Source: Coriobacteriia bacterium (lineage in GTDB: Bacteria > Actinomycetota > Coriobacteriia > Coriobacteriales > UBA8131). Taken from it: a DNA stretch of 64,000 nt. Positions 49,413-57,998 of this stretch are shown here, piece by piece. Under the pieces are notes generated by a model. It was not told where the DNA came from and did not search any database. It saw only the letters and a list, made by a program, of their open reading frames with translations. How positions within the stretch are numbered: the first letter of the stretch is position 1; every line of letters begins with the position of its first letter. The position numbers and the translations under genes are program-made. The DNA is taken from positions 1 to 64,000 of the forward strand of contig WQXH01000005.1 of assembly GCA_009784945.1 (NCBI GenBank). The letters run 5' to 3'.

Positions 49413-50132
49413 CTATAGCAGGAGTTCTCCTTCTATAAAGGCCTGAGTGCGCGGGTCTTGAGGCTGCGTGAGCAGCTGCTCGGAACTGCCGTGCTCGATG
49501 ATATTGCCCTCATGCATGAAGAGTACATAGTTGCACAGGCGACGTATTTGAGGGAGATTGTGACTGATAATGACCGAGGTCATCTTATGCTTTGTGCGCT
49601 CATAGTCCAAGGTTTTTTCGATAAAGGCAACTGAGGTGTTGTCGATATTTGAAGTGGGCTCGTCAAGTAACAGCAGTTGAGGCTTAAGCGCAATTGCGCG
49701 CGCGAGCGCCACCTTTTGGGTTTCTCCTCCCGAAAGCAGCCATGCCTTGCTCTTTGCCAGAGGGGTGAGATCAAAGGCATCCAAGAGATTGTTGACCCGA
49801 CGCCCCACCACCTCTCGCTCCATGCCTCGTATGCGCAAAGGATAGGCGATATTCTTTTCGACCGTAGTCCGGATCATATAAGGTGTTTGAAAGAGCATGG
49901 TAACTGCCTGCGTAGGAAGACTGGAAGAAAAACTGCCATCCCCAAGCTCATAGAGCACCTCGCCACTTTGAGGAAGGTCGAGCCCGGCAATTATATTCAT
50001 CAAGGTAGTTTTGCCGGCACCGTTAGGACCGATGATGCCGGTAATAACACCACTGGGAATCTCGCAGCTCTGTACGTCTAACACCACCCTGCTCCCGTAA
50101 GACTTCCTCAGGTTTCGTAATTGCAGTTTCAT
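49413..50132 (-). CDS. tupC: Tungstate ABC transporter, ATP-binding protein
   Basis: The 239-residue ATPase has Walker A GPNGAGKTT, Q-loop FQTPYM, signature LSGGETQKV, Walker B LLLLDEPTS and the switch His in IISHN. It overlaps the permease gene by 4 bases and completes a tupA-tupB-tupC operon. The substrate is assigned from the binding protein. Confidence 0.85.
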   Translation of the reverse strand: MKLQLRNLRKSYGSRVVLDVQSCEIPSGVITGIIGPNGAGKTTLMNIIAGLDLPQSGEVLYELGDGSFSSSLPTQAVTMLFQTPYMIRTTVEKNIAYPLRIRGMEREVVGRRVNNLLDAFDLTPLAKSKAWLLSGGETQKVALARAIALKPQLLLLDEPTSNIDNTSVAFIEKTLDYERTKHKMTSVIISHNLPQIRRLCNYVLFMHEGNIIEHGSSEQLLTQPQDPRTQAFIEGELLL

Positions 50133-50827
50133 GAGCTCTCACTTTGCTGTTGAAACTGGTAGAGGATGGTGTTAACGATGAGGGCAATCAGTAATAAGAT
50201 GATGCCTACTGCAATGGCTTGAGAGTAGTCTCCCATAGAGCGCAGCTCTGCAATATAGGTGGTCATCACTCGGGTTTTATCGGTGATGTTGCCGCCCACT
50301 ATCAAAACCGCTCCCACTTCAGAAATGGCACGCCCAAAAGCCGAGACAAGAGCAATCACCAGGCCGCCCCTCACCTCTTGCAGCATCAACAGCAAGTTGG
50401 TAAAGCCATTGCCTCCCAGTGTCTTGCCGAGCCTTTCCACATCCTTGGCCTTGTCTTTTACGATGTTGTAGGTAAGACCAATGACAATGGGAGTTACCAG
50501 CATCGTTTGAGCGATGATCATAGCTGTGGGTGTGTAGTTAAGCTGAAAGGTGCCTAAGGGGCCTTGGCGCATGAGGATGAGGAAGACAAAGAGCCCCAAG
50601 ATTACGGGGGGCAAGCTCATGAGTGTATAAATGATGCGCAGCAAAATGCGCTTTCCAGCAAAGTCATGCGTGCCTATAAGTATGCCAAGGGGAATCCCTA
50701 TAAGCACCGCAAAAAGCACCGAGGTGCCAGAAACTCTGAGCGACAACCCCACGACCTCAAAAATCGCGGGGTCGCCGCTAAAAATCAGGCCAATAGCCTG
50801 GACTATGCCTTCAAAAATGTAGTCCAC
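50129..50827 (-). CDS. tupB: Tungstate ABC transporter, permease
   Basis: The 232-residue permease has five or six membrane segments and the EAA-like loop GRAISEVGAVLIVGGNI for ATPase contact. The length and the N-terminus GIVQAIGLIFSGDPAIFEVVGLSLRVS fit the TupB family. It lies 6 bases after tupA. Confidence 0.84.
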   Translation of the reverse strand: MDYIFEGIVQAIGLIFSGDPAIFEVVGLSLRVSGTSVLFAVLIGIPLGILIGTHDFAGKRILLRIIYTLMSLPPVILGLFVFLILMRQGPLGTFQLNYTPTAMIIAQTMLVTPIVIGLTYNIVKDKAKDVERLGKTLGGNGFTNLLLMLQEVRGGLVIALVSAFGRAISEVGAVLIVGGNITDKTRVMTTYIAELRSMGDYSQAIAVGIILLLIALIVNTILYQFQQQSESS

Positions 50828-50833
50828 AAAGCA

Positions 50834-51751
50834 CTAGGCAGCAGTAGCGAGGGCTTGATCGGCATTGGGAGTAAAGAGCGCCTCTCCAAACAGTGTGATG
50901 CCATACTCAGCAATTAAAGCCTGACCCTCTGGGGAGGTAATCCACTGCTGAAAGACAACGGCACCGTCGTGGTTTATAGAAGAATTCTTGTTTGGATTAA
51001 CGCAAATAACACCATACTGGTTAAAGAGGATGCCAGTGGGATCCTTCTCGCACACTATCTTCAGCTCGGTGCTTGCTGCGTTTGACAACCAGGTGGCGCG
51101 ATCTGCCAGGGTATAGCCAAGCATCTCGTTGGCCATGGCTATAACCGCTCCCATGCCGTCTCCGGCTTTGACGTACCAGCTGCCATCAGGCTCGATGCCT
51201 GCTTTTTCCCAGATGGAGTTTTCCTTGCTATGGGTGCCGGAGTTATCATTTCGAGAGATAAAGACTGCTTCTTGTTGCGCAATTGCAGTAAATGAGGCTA
51301 CGGCATCGTTGCCAGTGCTTGAGGCAATGCCAGCAGGGTCTGCAACAGGGCCAATGATGATAAAGTCGTTATACATGACATCAAGACGACCGGTGTCATC
51401 GGCATGACCCTCTTCAACGAAGCTCTTCTCGGCTCCCGGGGAGTGCACCAACAAGACATCGGCCTCTCCGGACTCGCCAAGGGCGATGGCCTCTCCAGAG
51501 CCCACAGAGATGACCTCAACAGAGATGCCGGTCTGTGCCTCAAAAACGGGAATAATGGCCTCAAGCAAACCGCTGTCTTTGGTAGAAGTGGTTGTAGCAA
51601 GCCTCAGGCTGCCTGCATCCTGGGTGCCATCTCCTTGTTCAGCAGTAGTGCCACCGCAGGCGAGCAGGGCAAAAAGCATCACGAGGGATACTGAGGTCAC
51701 AAGAGCCAGCTTAACAAAACGTGGGGGGCTACCAATAACATCTTTCTTCAT
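50834..51751 (-). CDS. tupA: Tungstate-binding lipoprotein
   Basis: A signal peptide ends in the lipobox LLACG. The mature protein starts with SLRLATTTSTKDSGLLEAIIPVFEAQTGI and includes VGSGEAIALGESGEADVLLVHSPGAE and SRNDNSGTHSKE, which is the TupA pattern and not that of molybdate-type ModA. It would capture tungstate outside the membrane for W- or Mo-dependent oxidoreductases, which are numerous in Eggerthellaceae. It is 305 residues, first in tupABC. Confidence 0.87.
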   Translation of the reverse strand: MKKDVIGSPPRFVKLALVTSVSLVMLFALLACGGTTAEQGDGTQDAGSLRLATTTSTKDSGLLEAIIPVFEAQTGISVEVISVGSGEAIALGESGEADVLLVHSPGAEKSFVEEGHADDTGRLDVMYNDFIIIGPVADPAGIASSTGNDAVASFTAIAQQEAVFISRNDNSGTHSKENSIWEKAGIEPDGSWYVKAGDGMGAVIAMANEMLGYTLADRATWLSNAASTELKIVCEKDPTGILFNQYGVICVNPNKNSSINHDGAVVFQQWITSPEGQALIAEYGITLFGEALFTPNADQALATAA

Positions 51752-51814
51752 TTCTTCCTCCTTCTGATAATTGCAATGAGTACTGTTGCATATTACACTA
51801 TCTGTCTGCCTTTG

Positions 51815-52477
51815 CTACAGTAAGCTTCTCAGAAAACCAAGCGATTTAAGCTTCAGATCCAGATGGTCTTGTGCCCACTGGGTACAAAACTCTGCAAGTC
51901 TGCATAGTATAGGCAGGTATTCTTTGCTGCTGTGGACAAGCAAGTCTGCAAAGCGTGCACTTAGCAGGATATCTATCCACTTTGTCAAGAATTCCTCTGA
52001 GTACGCAAGCTCAAGGGTGTCAGGTCGTACTCCCAGAGCGGCAAAGATTTTAAGGGTACAAGCCAGCGAGATCATTGCTGGAGCGGTGCCCTCTGCCTTA
52101 CCTATGCACTCCAGGGCAGCCAGAGCCATAGCATAGAGCAGCGGCTCGGCATTGTGATGCGTGGTAGCCTTTTCGATCAGCTCCACCACCACGGCGCAAG
52201 CGGCGCTTTGTTCCAGGCTCGCTCTACAAGCGGAGTGTGATACAACTATGCGAGCATCGGTTACTATGTCAAGCGAGCGTCCCGTAGAGAGTTGCACCTC
52301 AACCACTGTATAGAGCTCCAGGCGTGCAGCCATAAAGGAGCCTGGTTTGCGCGCCCCCTTGGCTACTGCGCGCCTCTGTAGACCCTCTTCGTCTAAAAAG
52401 GTAATGATGAGGTCGGTCTCGCCGAGTTTGGTTTTTTTAAGCACCAGGGCTGTTGCTTTGTAGCTAGGCACAGACAT
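51815..52477 (-). CDS. recO: DNA repair protein RecO
   Basis: RecO helps RecA load onto SSB-coated DNA. I use ATG 52,477 (MSVPSYKATALVLKKTKLGETDLIITFLDEEG), which begins the OB fold. The track start adds 53 residues encoded by tandem repeats. KGARKPGSFMAARLELYTVVEVQL is also typical. The 220-residue length is somewhat short, and no zinc-type cysteines are visible. Confidence 0.88.
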   Translation of the reverse strand: MSVPSYKATALVLKKTKLGETDLIITFLDEEGLQRRAVAKGARKPGSFMAARLELYTVVEVQLSTGRSLDIVTDARIVVSHSACRASLEQSAACAVVVELIEKATTHHNAEPLLYAMALAALECIGKAEGTAPAMISLACTLKIFAALGVRPDTLELAYSEEFLTKWIDILLSARFADLLVHSSKEYLPILCRLAEFCTQWAQDHLDLKLKSLGFLRSLL

Positions 52478-52538
52478 CCTTACATGAATGACAACAAGTA
52501 CAGTGCATAGTATATCGACAAAGCAGAGATGAAACAGG

Positions 52539-52626
52539 CCAGCAAGTCCCAGCAAGTCCCAATCCGTTAGCAACCCCAACCCGCCAGCAACCCCAATCCG
52601 CCAGCAACCCCAATCCGCCAGTAGCA
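52539..52626. repeat. Tandem repeat upstream of recO
   Basis: Units of about 17-18 bases (CCAGCAACCCCAATCCG) are repeated four to five times with variation, after two shorter CCAGCAAGTCC units. The block lies in the recO leader and could affect expression or slip in length. Confidence 0.7.
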
Positions 52627-52714
52627 AACGAATCAACGTATAATGCCACGCAAAAGCGGCACTGTGCTGGAAGAAACCAGCCCAGTGCCGCCTTCTTGTA
52701 GTTAAGAGACTTGC

Positions 52715-54064
52715 TTACTGCTCAGTGCTGCCTGATTCGTCAGAAGCTTCGTCAGAAGCTGCTGCCTCCAGAGCATCAAGTTTTGCATTCTTGCGCTTGA
52801 CATAGACATAGAGAACGCAAGAAGAGAGGGCGGCTAATGCGGCCGAAGCCATGAGTATAAAGAATATTTCATGAAACGCTCCTGCTGCAACGACACCCGA
52901 GGCATCGGCTTGAGCGTCCATGATGGCACCAAACCAGATGCTCGAGAAGGTGTCGGGCAAAAAGCCAATGACCGAGAGTATTCCTGTTGCGGCGCCAAAA
53001 TAGTGAAGGGGCACCCTGCCCTCTGTCAACTGTGCCGAAATGATGCCAAAGGAGCCATTTGCCACAAAGCCAAGGAAGACTATGAGCGTGGCGGCTACAA
53101 CAACAGTGGCTGCCGTCGTTGGCAAAAAGGTGAGCGCAAGCAGGCAGATGATAAAGACGATGCTGCCAGAAGCTATAACCAGTGACGGTTTGAACTTGTT
53201 GGCTATCAAGCCAAAGATTGGGCCCGAAAGCAAGGTGATGCCGTAGTTTCTTATATTGGCAATAATGGTGGTTACCACCAGCGAGGCACCCAGCACTCCC
53301 GTGAGGTAGGGCGTTGTATAGGTAACGCCGGTATAGAAGAAGTAAACAAAGAAGAGTGAGATGGCTGCCAGCCACACCACGGGATTACGAAAAGCGATGG
53401 TGAACTCTGAGAGGTCGAAGCGTGAGGAGGTCTTGATCTCGCCCTTAAACTTGGGAATAAAGAGCCAGGACAAAACACCCAAGGTAAAGAGCACTACGCC
53501 CAAAAAGCCCAGATAAATGGTTACTCCAAGGTTAAGGTTTTCTCCAACAGCAGCTACGATGCCGGTTGAGATAAAGCCAATGGCAAGGCCGGCAACACCA
53601 TAGATACCATACGAAAGTCCTATGCGCTTTGGATACTCGTCTTCTTTTGAAACGAGACGCACCAGCTTGTAGCGCACGCCCCACCAGATAAGAATGGTGG
53701 TAATGCCCATAAGAATAAAGATAGCAAAGAGCACCTCAATGCTCGGTAGAGCAGCGTATACAAAGGTAAGAATAGCCGTGGTGATAAAACCAGCTGTCGA
53801 CAGAGTGCGCATACGTATCTTGTCTGCCAAAATTCCAGAGGGTAGATAACAAATCAGCGCTGCCAAGGCATAGGCACCAAACACCGCACCCAGCTCGGTG
53901 TTGGTAACATTGAGAGCCAGGAGCAAGGGATCGTAGAATACAGCTTTGAGATAGGCGGGTGCGTAGATAATCGAAGAACCAATGCTCGCAAGAATCAGAA
54001 GAAACCACCTACGCCCAGTTCCTAAATCATCATAGCTTTTTTCTACCTGAGATGTTGAATTCAT
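52715..54064 (-). CDS. Major facilitator superfamily transporter
   Basis: The 449-residue protein has twelve membrane segments with an MFS loop after the second (GILADKIRMRT) and a charged C-terminal tail (KLDALEAAASDEASDESG). The substrate is not evident. Genes of this type sit beside membrane-bound LuxR regulators in Eggerthellaceae, as here. With the acyltransferase at 56,162 as another neighbour, import of a carnitine-like compound is a possible but unproven role. Confidence 0.8.
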   Translation of the reverse strand: MNSTSQVEKSYDDLGTGRRWFLLILASIGSSIIYAPAYLKAVFYDPLLLALNVTNTELGAVFGAYALAALICYLPSGILADKIRMRTLSTAGFITTAILTFVYAALPSIEVLFAIFILMGITTILIWWGVRYKLVRLVSKEDEYPKRIGLSYGIYGVAGLAIGFISTGIVAAVGENLNLGVTIYLGFLGVVLFTLGVLSWLFIPKFKGEIKTSSRFDLSEFTIAFRNPVVWLAAISLFFVYFFYTGVTYTTPYLTGVLGASLVVTTIIANIRNYGITLLSGPIFGLIANKFKPSLVIASGSIVFIICLLALTFLPTTAATVVVAATLIVFLGFVANGSFGIISAQLTEGRVPLHYFGAATGILSVIGFLPDTFSSIWFGAIMDAQADASGVVAAGAFHEIFFILMASAALAALSSCVLYVYVKRKNAKLDALEAAASDEASDESGSTEQ

Positions 54065-54184
54065 TATTTCTCCTCACTTGTTGAAATCACGACCGATGCG
54101 GCGCACCAATCTGTAGCTATTTGACTTTTCCTATAGTGAAGATGCAAAGAAACCCTTACATCGCTAATAAAGCGTGAATACCCA

Positions 54185-54211
54185 AATCATTACTAATTAG
54201 TGATTCACTAA
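54185..54211. promoter_or_regulatory. Palindromic operator candidate before the MFS gene
   Basis: TTAGTGATTCACTAA (54,197-54,211) is a perfect 15-base palindrome. It overlaps a longer imperfect one, AATCATTACTAATTAGTGATT. The half-site TTAGTGAT also occurs before the LuxR gene (ATCACTAAAA, about 55,855), which suggests a common regulator. Confidence 0.45.
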
Positions 54212-54318
54212 ATACGGATTGGAGACTTGAAAAGAGCAATACGAAGGGATAAAAAGAAGCAATCACACGTCAAAATGGGAATGTCAAAACCACGTGCCCT
54301 CGGGGCTACAGGCTGGGG

Positions 54319-55749
54319 CTACAGATGTCCTCGCTGTAGATTTACGTAGTTAAGCAACTCACTCTTTTTGTTGATGTTCATTTTTTCGTAGATGTGACGA
54401 ATGTGAGTATTGACAGTATAGGGAGATATATAGAGCTTTTCTGCAATGGCGTTGGAGGTATACCCCTGAGCCATGAGGTGGAGGATTTCGCCTTCGCGCG
54501 CAGAGAGGGAGAACTCTTGAGCCACATCGATGCAAATGGTCACCAGCGTAGACTCGGAGGGTGGAGCAGAGGTAAGTGCAGCAATACTGTACTCCTGCCG
54601 CACGAGAGCAACCAGTAACGCCAGTAAAAGAAGTACGAACGCAAGAGACGTAGGCACGGTAAGGAGCAAGGCAAGCTCAAGGTGATGCTCGTAGAGTACA
54701 GCCAACATATTGCCAAGAACAAAACCAAGCCTTACGCTTCCTGCACTCATACCAAAGGCCAGAGCTGGCGCTATAAAGCCCTTATTAGTGAGCAGGCCAA
54801 AATATGCGGTCAACAAGAGTTCAAGAATTGATGCCACACCTACTGCGATAAGAAAGGCGGCGTAGTCATAGCGTTGATCAGCCAAAAACAGGGCAAAGGC
54901 CACAATGAGCAAGGCCACGAGTGCAGGAAACAGCCGGTAGATTGCCGACCTATTACACATGAATACTGCAGAAAGCGCGAGCACCAGCATCGCCAGCGCA
55001 CCAGCTACCACGCCCCAGGTAAAGCTTTTTTCCTTAAAGGGCAAAAGCTCCCAGGGGATAATTGCGAGTAAATAGTAGCAGGCAATGCTGATGCCCAGTG
55101 TCATGATGCATACCTTGATGACGGTACGCAAAACATCATATTGTTTTTTAGCGGGCAACAAGAGAGGAAATGACGGCTTAGAAACTTTTTTCCTGGGAAG
55201 AAGCAAAGTTACTCCAATGATGAGCGGGAGGATGGATACAAAAATCGGATTAAGAGGGGAGGGCAAATACGTGACCAGAAGAAGGGAGGCAAGAAGGGTA
55301 AGTCCAAAGAAGAGGGCAACTCTGCTGATATCAAAGCTTTCGTGATGCTTGATATGGTATTCGCCGCAGTAGATCCATAGAACACCAAAGCACACACCAA
55401 GGACTAACGAGACAGAGCCAGCAGTGAACATATTGTCAAAGGCAGACGAAAACAGAGCGAGATAGAGTGTGCCTGAAGACAAGACAAGGGGGCAGACGAT
55501 TCCTATTGCTCGATGACTGGTAAGGTAACGCTTGTTCCTGAGCGCCAGTGGGGCAAGCAGCATGGTCAAAGAAGAGCTGCCAAGATTGATGAGCCAGGCA
55601 AAGGTTATAGCGTCATCCAGAAGTGGAGTGTGTACAAAAATCTCTGGTGCAAACCAAAAACAGTAGTGCCATACCAGCATTAAGATGAGACCAAAGAATC
55701 TAAACATCAAAGCTCCCCAGTTACATAAACTTGTTAGTGCTGATTGCAT
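54319..55749 (-). CDS. Membrane-bound LuxR-family regulator
   Basis: The 476-residue protein has about twelve membrane segments (1-395) joined to a C-terminal LuxR DNA-binding domain: LSAREGEILHLMAQGYTSNAIAEKLYISPYTVNTHIRHIYEKMNI. There is no receiver domain. This architecture is much expanded in Eggerthella and relatives, usually beside the transporter or enzyme that it controls. The membrane part presumably senses a substrate. The MFS gene downstream in the same direction is the first candidate target. Confidence 0.87.
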   Translation of the reverse strand: MQSALTSLCNWGALMFRFFGLILMLVWHYCFWFAPEIFVHTPLLDDAITFAWLINLGSSSLTMLLAPLALRNKRYLTSHRAIGIVCPLVLSSGTLYLALFSSAFDNMFTAGSVSLVLGVCFGVLWIYCGEYHIKHHESFDISRVALFFGLTLLASLLLVTYLPSPLNPIFVSILPLIIGVTLLLPRKKVSKPSFPLLLPAKKQYDVLRTVIKVCIMTLGISIACYYLLAIIPWELLPFKEKSFTWGVVAGALAMLVLALSAVFMCNRSAIYRLFPALVALLIVAFALFLADQRYDYAAFLIAVGVASILELLLTAYFGLLTNKGFIAPALAFGMSAGSVRLGFVLGNMLAVLYEHHLELALLLTVPTSLAFVLLLLALLVALVRQEYSIAALTSAPPSESTLVTICIDVAQEFSLSAREGEILHLMAQGYTSNAIAEKLYISPYTVNTHIRHIYEKMNINKKSELLNYVNLQRGHL

Positions 55750-55901
55750 CGTGCTTTACAGGTAAACTCTGAGCATAGTCCTCGCACCTTGCTACGTTGC
55801 TGCGCTGACTTCTTTCATTGTAGCAGCAGTATAGATGCCCACAGATAGAAAATATCACTAAAAACTAACTATTCATTTTTGGTAGTGAAATTAGCAACGA
55901 T

Positions 55902-56126
55902 TTGATGATGCTTTTTGTTTTAATACATCCCATTGTAGACACAGCAATGTACCAAGCTTATTTGGCTGCCTATGGCGTCAGTGCTACTGCGCTGGTGGGT
56001 GCTGTAATCTCAGCAGCTGGACTGGTGGTATCAACTATATGTGCACTCGGAGCAAAACCGATATCTGTATTCGGAGCAAAACCGTGTTTGGTAGAAACCA
56101 GCTCCCTGGAGTTTTTGGACAAATAA
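55902..56126 (+). CDS. Small hydrophobic ORF, doubtful
   Basis: This 74-residue ORF has one or two membrane-like stretches (YGVSATALVGAVISAAGLVVSTICALG) and no clear ribosome site. It is not a family I know. It may be a remnant of a transporter or the leader of the next gene, 35 bases downstream. Confidence 0.25.
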   Translation: MMMLFVLIHPIVDTAMYQAYLAAYGVSATALVGAVISAAGLVVSTICALGAKPISVFGAKPCLVETSSLEFLDK

Positions 56127-56161
56127 AGTGCAAGGCGCACTAATGGAAGAAAGGAAAGCCC

Positions 56162-57823
56162 ATGCTATTGCACGACAATGACGCCCACGCATCCGCTCTC
56201 CCCCTGCCCGAACTCATGGGAACAAGGGAGGCTTTCAAGGCTCGGGTTAAGCCTCTGGTTTCAGATCAAGTGTTTGCGGACACCTGTAAGGCGCTGGAAG
56301 ACGAAGAGCTCGAAGAGCTGCATAAGTTGTTGGTGGACTGGAAGCAGAGCAAGATAAAAAATGAATCCTGGCTCAAGCAGGTTTGGGACGATAATTATCT
56401 TTGCTATAGAGGCAGCCTGCCACTGGGTCTTAACTTTTCTTATGAGCTCTACGAAAAGTATGAGTTGGCAACCCTCATTCACGGCATTGCCGCAGTAATC
56501 CAAAAGCTCAGATTAGAAACCCTGGCTCCTGAGCCAATCAAAGATGGATACTTTAGCATGGATCCCTACAGCCGCCTCTTTTATACGAGGATTCCCAGCC
56601 TGATAAGGGATATGCTGATACCGTGTGATCTTACCCAGTCAAAGATTGCCGTTGTCTACAAGGGAAGCTGGTCAATTCTGAGCCTCACCGATGCTGCTGG
56701 CAAGTTGGCCTCGCCAGAAGCCATAAAAAACGCCCTGCTGAGTATTCAGTCTGGAGAGTTGCAGTCCACAGAACTGGGAGCCATCACGGTTGCAGATCGA
56801 GACACTGCCTTCCAGCTGCGTACAGCATTGCAAGAAAAGTCCCTCAATCGTTTTTCTTTGGAAAGCTTAGAAAGGTCGCTCTTTACCGTGTGCTTGGATA
56901 ATACGAGAGCATATAAGGATTTGCTGTTGGGGGATGCCAGGAATCGTTGGTTTGATAAGTCGCTTCAAATAATCAGCAATGAGAGCTTTATAGGGGCAAG
57001 CTTTGAGCACGCAAGTTGCGACGGCAGAGTGTGGTCTTATTTTCTTGCCCAAGTTGATGCCTACCTGTCCAGTGCTGACTTGGGTAGTGACACCCCAGAG
57101 CTTGCAACTGAGCTTTTGAGGTGGAGCATCAATCCTGAGCTCAGGGCACTATTGCAAAAAGAATGTGAAATCTATCAAGGATGTGCGCATGACATCAGCC
57201 TTTCTTCAAGGAGCATTTCTGTTCTTACCAAAAATGATATCAAGGGCATGGCATGTAGCCCCGATGCCTTTGCCCAGTTTACGTTTCTAGCTGCTTATCG
57301 CTCCTTTACCGGACGTGTTGTCTCTGCCTATGGAGCCATATCAACGGGCTGCTTTTTTGAAGGAAGAACCGAGAGCTACCGTTCTGCCTCGGCAGACATG
57401 GTGGCCGCTCTTGATAGTTTTGAAAGCAGGAGTCCAAACTTTCCAGAAAAGCTGATTCAAGCGTCAGCCACGCATAGTAAAAACATCAAGGATGCCCTGA
57501 GCCTGGGTGGGCCAGAGCGGCACCTCACAGGGCTCATGACCATGGCTGCGCTGCAGGACAGCGCACTGCCCGGGCTGTTTGAAGACACAGGATACCTTAC
57601 GCTTAAGCACGACATAATCTCAACCAGCAGCACTACCAACGCGCTCATCAAGCACTTTGCCTTTTGCCCGGTGGTAGCTGATGGCTTGGGAATCGGCTAT
57701 GGCCTGACTCATGAAGCCTTTGAGTTAGTCGTAAGCGCTACCAAGGGCTCTTGCATAGACCCCGTACTCTTCATTGATGCTGTCGAAAACATATGCTCAA
57801 CCGTCAAGAACTGGAACCGGTGA
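56162..57823 (+). CDS. Choline/carnitine O-acyltransferase family protein
   Basis: AAGGAAAG precedes ATG 56,162. The 553-residue protein matches the carnitine acyltransferase fold, rare in bacteria. Near the N-terminus WDDNYLCYRGSLPLGLNFSYEL matches the family opening. The catalytic histidine is in SFEHASCDGRVWSYF (about 280). CFFEGRTESYRSAS (about 400) matches the GRTE...RS motif that binds the carnitine carboxylate, and IISTSSTT matches the STS motif. It would move acyl groups between CoA and carnitine or choline. The adjacent MFS transporter and LuxR regulator suggest a small substrate-responsive module. Confidence 0.85.
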   Translation: MLLHDNDAHASALPLPELMGTREAFKARVKPLVSDQVFADTCKALEDEELEELHKLLVDWKQSKIKNESWLKQVWDDNYLCYRGSLPLGLNFSYELYEKYELATLIHGIAAVIQKLRLETLAPEPIKDGYFSMDPYSRLFYTRIPSLIRDMLIPCDLTQSKIAVVYKGSWSILSLTDAAGKLASPEAIKNALLSIQSGELQSTELGAITVADRDTAFQLRTALQEKSLNRFSLESLERSLFTVCLDNTRAYKDLLLGDARNRWFDKSLQIISNESFIGASFEHASCDGRVWSYFLAQVDAYLSSADLGSDTPELATELLRWSINPELRALLQKECEIYQGCAHDISLSSRSISVLTKNDIKGMACSPDAFAQFTFLAAYRSFTGRVVSAYGAISTGCFFEGRTESYRSASADMVAALDSFESRSPNFPEKLIQASATHSKNIKDALSLGGPERHLTGLMTMAALQDSALPGLFEDTGYLTLKHDIISTSSTTNALIKHFAFCPVVADGLGIGYGLTHEAFELVVSATKGSCIDPVLFIDAVENICSTVKNWNR

Positions 57824-57883
57824 CATGCGGGTATAGCCAGACGGGGCTGTGACAGGAGGGCGTGAGACAGAGGGGGACGGGGT

Positions 57884-57940
57884 TGGACAAAAGGGGACGC
57901 TGCCTTTTGTCTCCTCCCAGGCAGCGTACCCTTTTGTCCA
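57884..57940. repeat. Long inverted repeat
   Basis: TGGACAAAAGGGGACGCTGCC and its partner at 57,920 match in 20 of 21 positions around a 15-base loop. It is a strong hairpin on both strands, followed by another stem, and may be a bidirectional terminator or an IR-type repeat. Confidence 0.7.
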
Positions 57941-57957
57941 GCCTTTTCGTAACACTG

Positions 57958-57990
57958 CTGCCCCTCGCAGGCCAGGCCAGCGAGGGGCAG
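57958..57990 (-). terminator. Terminator after pntAB
   Basis: CTGCCCCTCGC and GCGAGGGGCAG form a perfect 11-bp GC-rich stem 8 bases beyond the pntB stop codon. Confidence 0.65.
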
Positions 57991-57998
57991 TGCACAAG

